From an uncultured Collinsella sp. (GTDB lineage: Bacteria > Actinomycetota > Coriobacteriia > Coriobacteriales > Coriobacteriaceae), in assembly GCA_958447445.1 (NCBI GenBank), contig CAUDAE010000036.1, forward strand, positions 1 through 14,479: a DNA stretch of 14,479 nucleotides, written 5' to 3'. Position 1 is the first letter of the stretch; every line of letters starts with the position of its first letter. This document shows, piece by piece, positions 13,590 through 14,479 of the stretch. The notes beneath the pieces are model-generated. The model saw nothing but the letters and a program-made list of their open reading frames with translations. It ran no database searches and was not told where the DNA came from. The translations under genes were made by a program, and so were the position numbers.

Positions 13590-14045
13590 TTAGCTGCGGG
13601 GGTGGTGGCGGAGCTTGTCGATGGCGGCGTCGGTACTGTGGCCGCGGGCGTCGGCGGCGGTTTGGCGCTTGCGACGGTAATCGATCATGCCTTGGATGAT
13701 GGGCTTGCCAAAGCTCACGACATCATCGTTGTAGATGGCGGTTCGGGCTGCGAGGAGGCAGTCGGTAAAGTCCATATGGGTCTTGCCAAAGAGTTTGACG
13801 GCAAGGGCGACAACGGTGGGCTCGTCGACCATGACGTCATCGAGCAGCCTTTTCAAGGCCGCAGCAATCTCAACGCGGGGAACCTTATAGACGTCGCGCA
13901 GCGTGACCACGACGCGTGTGATGATTTCGGGGTAGACGCGAGCGGTGCGCGTGGCGATGACCTTGGCAGCGCGCGGTGACAGAACTTCGTCGTCGTCAAG
14001 CAGGTAGCGCAGGATGACGGTCTCGTCGATGATGGTGCTACTCAT
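13590..14045 (-). CDS. PIN-domain toxin-like protein
   Basis: A 151-residue protein on the minus strand. The start ATG at 14045 overlaps the antitoxin gene by 8 nt, and the TAA is at 13590-13592. The N-terminus MSSTIIDETVILRYLLDDDE fits the first PIN strand and acidic residue (D7). E40 in YPEIITRVV is the likely second acid. MDFTDCLLAARTAIYNDDVVSFGKPI gives D92/D95, and the D107-D108 pair before VVSF. In most PIN toxins the last motif reads SFD or TFD; here it is SFG, so the fourth acidic position may be lost or taken by D107/D108. PIN toxins are Mg-dependent ribonucleases cutting tRNA, rRNA or mRNA. The C-terminal tail after about residue 120 is basic (RRKRQ, RHHPRS), and its stop codon touches the end of the inverted-repeat unit, so the tail may have been altered by insertion. 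Confidence 0.8.
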   Translation of the reverse strand: MSSTIIDETVILRYLLDDDEVLSPRAAKVIATRTARVYPEIITRVVVTLRDVYKVPRVEIAAALKRLLDDVMVDEPTVVALAVKLFGKTHMDFTDCLLAARTAIYNDDVVSFGKPIIQGMIDYRRKRQTAADARGHSTDAAIDKLRHHPRS

Positions 14046-14361
14046 GGATATCTACTTCCTCGGGACCCAAAATCGAATCGTCGCTTTCTGTAGCAAGGTA
14101 CTCAATCCAGGCATTGCGCTCCTCGGAGCGGCGATTGGGGTCCCCATATGCTTTGAGCGATCCATAGGCGGCGGTGCCGTCCTTTGAGCGCACGGCGACC
14201 GGTTGAAAGGGAAGCTTGCGCATCAAAATGCTCTGCGCGACAAATAGACGGACAGCCTCGGCGAGCGATGTGCCCATGGCGTCGTAGAGATGCTCGGCAT
14301 GCTGCGTGTCTTCCTCGCGAATGCGCACCTGCAGGATGGCTCTTTTTTGAGTCGATGACAT
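14038..14361 (-). CDS. RelB/DinJ-type antitoxin of the PIN toxin pair
   Basis: A 107-residue protein from the minus-strand ATG at 14361, chosen because AAGGGGG lies about 8 nt upstream; an upstream ATG at 14427 has no such support. Residues 8-45 show the ribbon-helix-helix layout ILQVRIREEDTQHAEHLYDAMGTSLAEAVRLFV, as in RelB/DinJ antitoxins: a beta strand (ILQVRI), helix 1, the turn MGTS, and helix 2. The C-terminal part is acidic and probably wraps the toxin. It would bind the toxin and repress its own promoter. The 8-nt overlap with the toxin gene gives translational coupling. The RelB/DinJ type normally goes with RelE/YafQ toxins, so a PIN partner is unusual. Confidence 0.82.
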   Translation of the reverse strand: MSSTQKRAILQVRIREEDTQHAEHLYDAMGTSLAEAVRLFVAQSILMRKLPFQPVAVRSKDGTAAYGSLKAYGDPNRRSEERNAWIEYLATESDDSILGPEEVDIHE

Positions 14362-14403
14362 CACTGGCCCCCTTAATGAGCGTGCAATATAGTCGGTCAA
14401 ATG

Positions 14404-14457
14404 CGGCATGTGCCGATACTTGAGCATCTTATAACGATTACTTTATTTCACTAAAGT
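14404..14457 (-). promoter_or_regulatory. Promoter-operator region of the toxin-antitoxin pair
   Basis: CGGCA-TG-TGCCG (14404-14415) is a perfect palindrome 43 nt before the antitoxin start. ACTTTA (14440-14445) and TAAAGT (14452-14457) form a second inverted repeat. Between them, on the minus strand, TATAAG is a possible -10 with TTTAGT 16 bp upstream. Such palindromes are typical operators for ribbon-helix-helix autoregulation. The remaining 118-nt upstream region to the window end shows no further gene. Confidence 0.45.
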
Positions 14458-14479
14458 TGATAACCATAAACACGAATAC

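Larger units (their letters stand above)
12208..13590. mobile_element. Candidate 1.38-kb unit bounded by inverted repeats, carrying one gene
   Basis: The left end at 12208-12249 and the right end at 13551-13590 are inverted copies. They are identical over 34 bp (12216-12249 against 13551-13584), and six more bases match beyond a 2-nt indel (ACCCCA). Inside are two hairpins and a single gene (12457-13479) whose base composition is visibly more AT-rich than the metabolic region. The left end lies just past the tRNA terminator. The right end reaches the last base of the PIN-toxin stop codon. I see no transposase and no clear target-site duplication at the outer flanks. It could be a nonautonomous mobile unit, or a gene caught between two copies of a dispersed palindrome in opposite orientation. 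Confidence 0.5.

Noticed and set aside
12121..13590. tRNA-Gly as a phage or island attachment site with a duplicated 3' end
   Set aside because: I found no second copy of the tRNA 3' end near the right boundary and no integrase gene.
13584..13979. Plus-strand open frame of 131 residues opposite the PIN gene
   Set aside because: Gly/Asp/Val-rich shadow with no family features; the minus-strand frame has PIN motifs and a coupled antitoxin gene.

Overview
The window looks like chromosomal DNA of a high-GC, strictly anaerobic Coriobacteriia member, most likely Collinsella or a close relative. This rests on gene content, base composition and codon use as I recognise them, not on a database match. 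It has three blocks: a long + strand metabolic region (1-11896), a tRNA pair (11988-12144), and an accessory tail (about 12208 to the end) with a repeat-bounded orphan gene and a minus-strand toxin-antitoxin pair.

Positions 1-3944 are the 3' part of a peptide ABC importer operon: the end of the substrate-binding protein, two permeases and two ATPases (DppB, C, D and F type). A 12-bp intercistronic hairpin separates the binding-protein gene from the permeases. Positions 4021-6104 encode a double-cubane-cluster reductase of the YjiM type and its ATP-dependent activase (YjiL type), separated by a long imperfect hairpin.

Positions 6117-10469 hold a tightly packed group: a GT4 glycosyltransferase, selD, yedF, a DUF3343 Se/S-carrier-like gene and a cysteine desulfurase. 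The last four form a selenium-activation cassette: sulfur/selenium mobilisation, carriage, and phosphorylation to selenophosphate. selD is itself a selenoprotein gene. Its in-frame TGA at codon 17 replaces the catalytic Cys and is followed by a SECIS-like hairpin, so the host should encode SelA, SelB and SelC elsewhere. A strong terminator (10484-10514) closes the group, and a BrnQ branched-chain amino acid transporter follows within 25 nt of it.

After a good sigma-70-type promoter come tRNA-Pro(TGG) and tRNA-Gly(TCC) and their terminator. Just downstream is a 1383-bp unit (12208-13590) bounded by roughly 40-bp inverted repeats. Each end forms its own hairpin from the same 21-bp arm. Inside is one AT-richer gene with an AbiEi-like middle and a DUF559/Vsr-like C-terminal region, probably translated from a leaderless mRNA. 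The right end of the unit touches the stop codon of a minus-strand PIN-domain toxin gene, which is paired with a RelB/DinJ-type antitoxin instead of a usual VapB. The selenocysteine SelD and the repeat-bounded unit are the two most interesting items.
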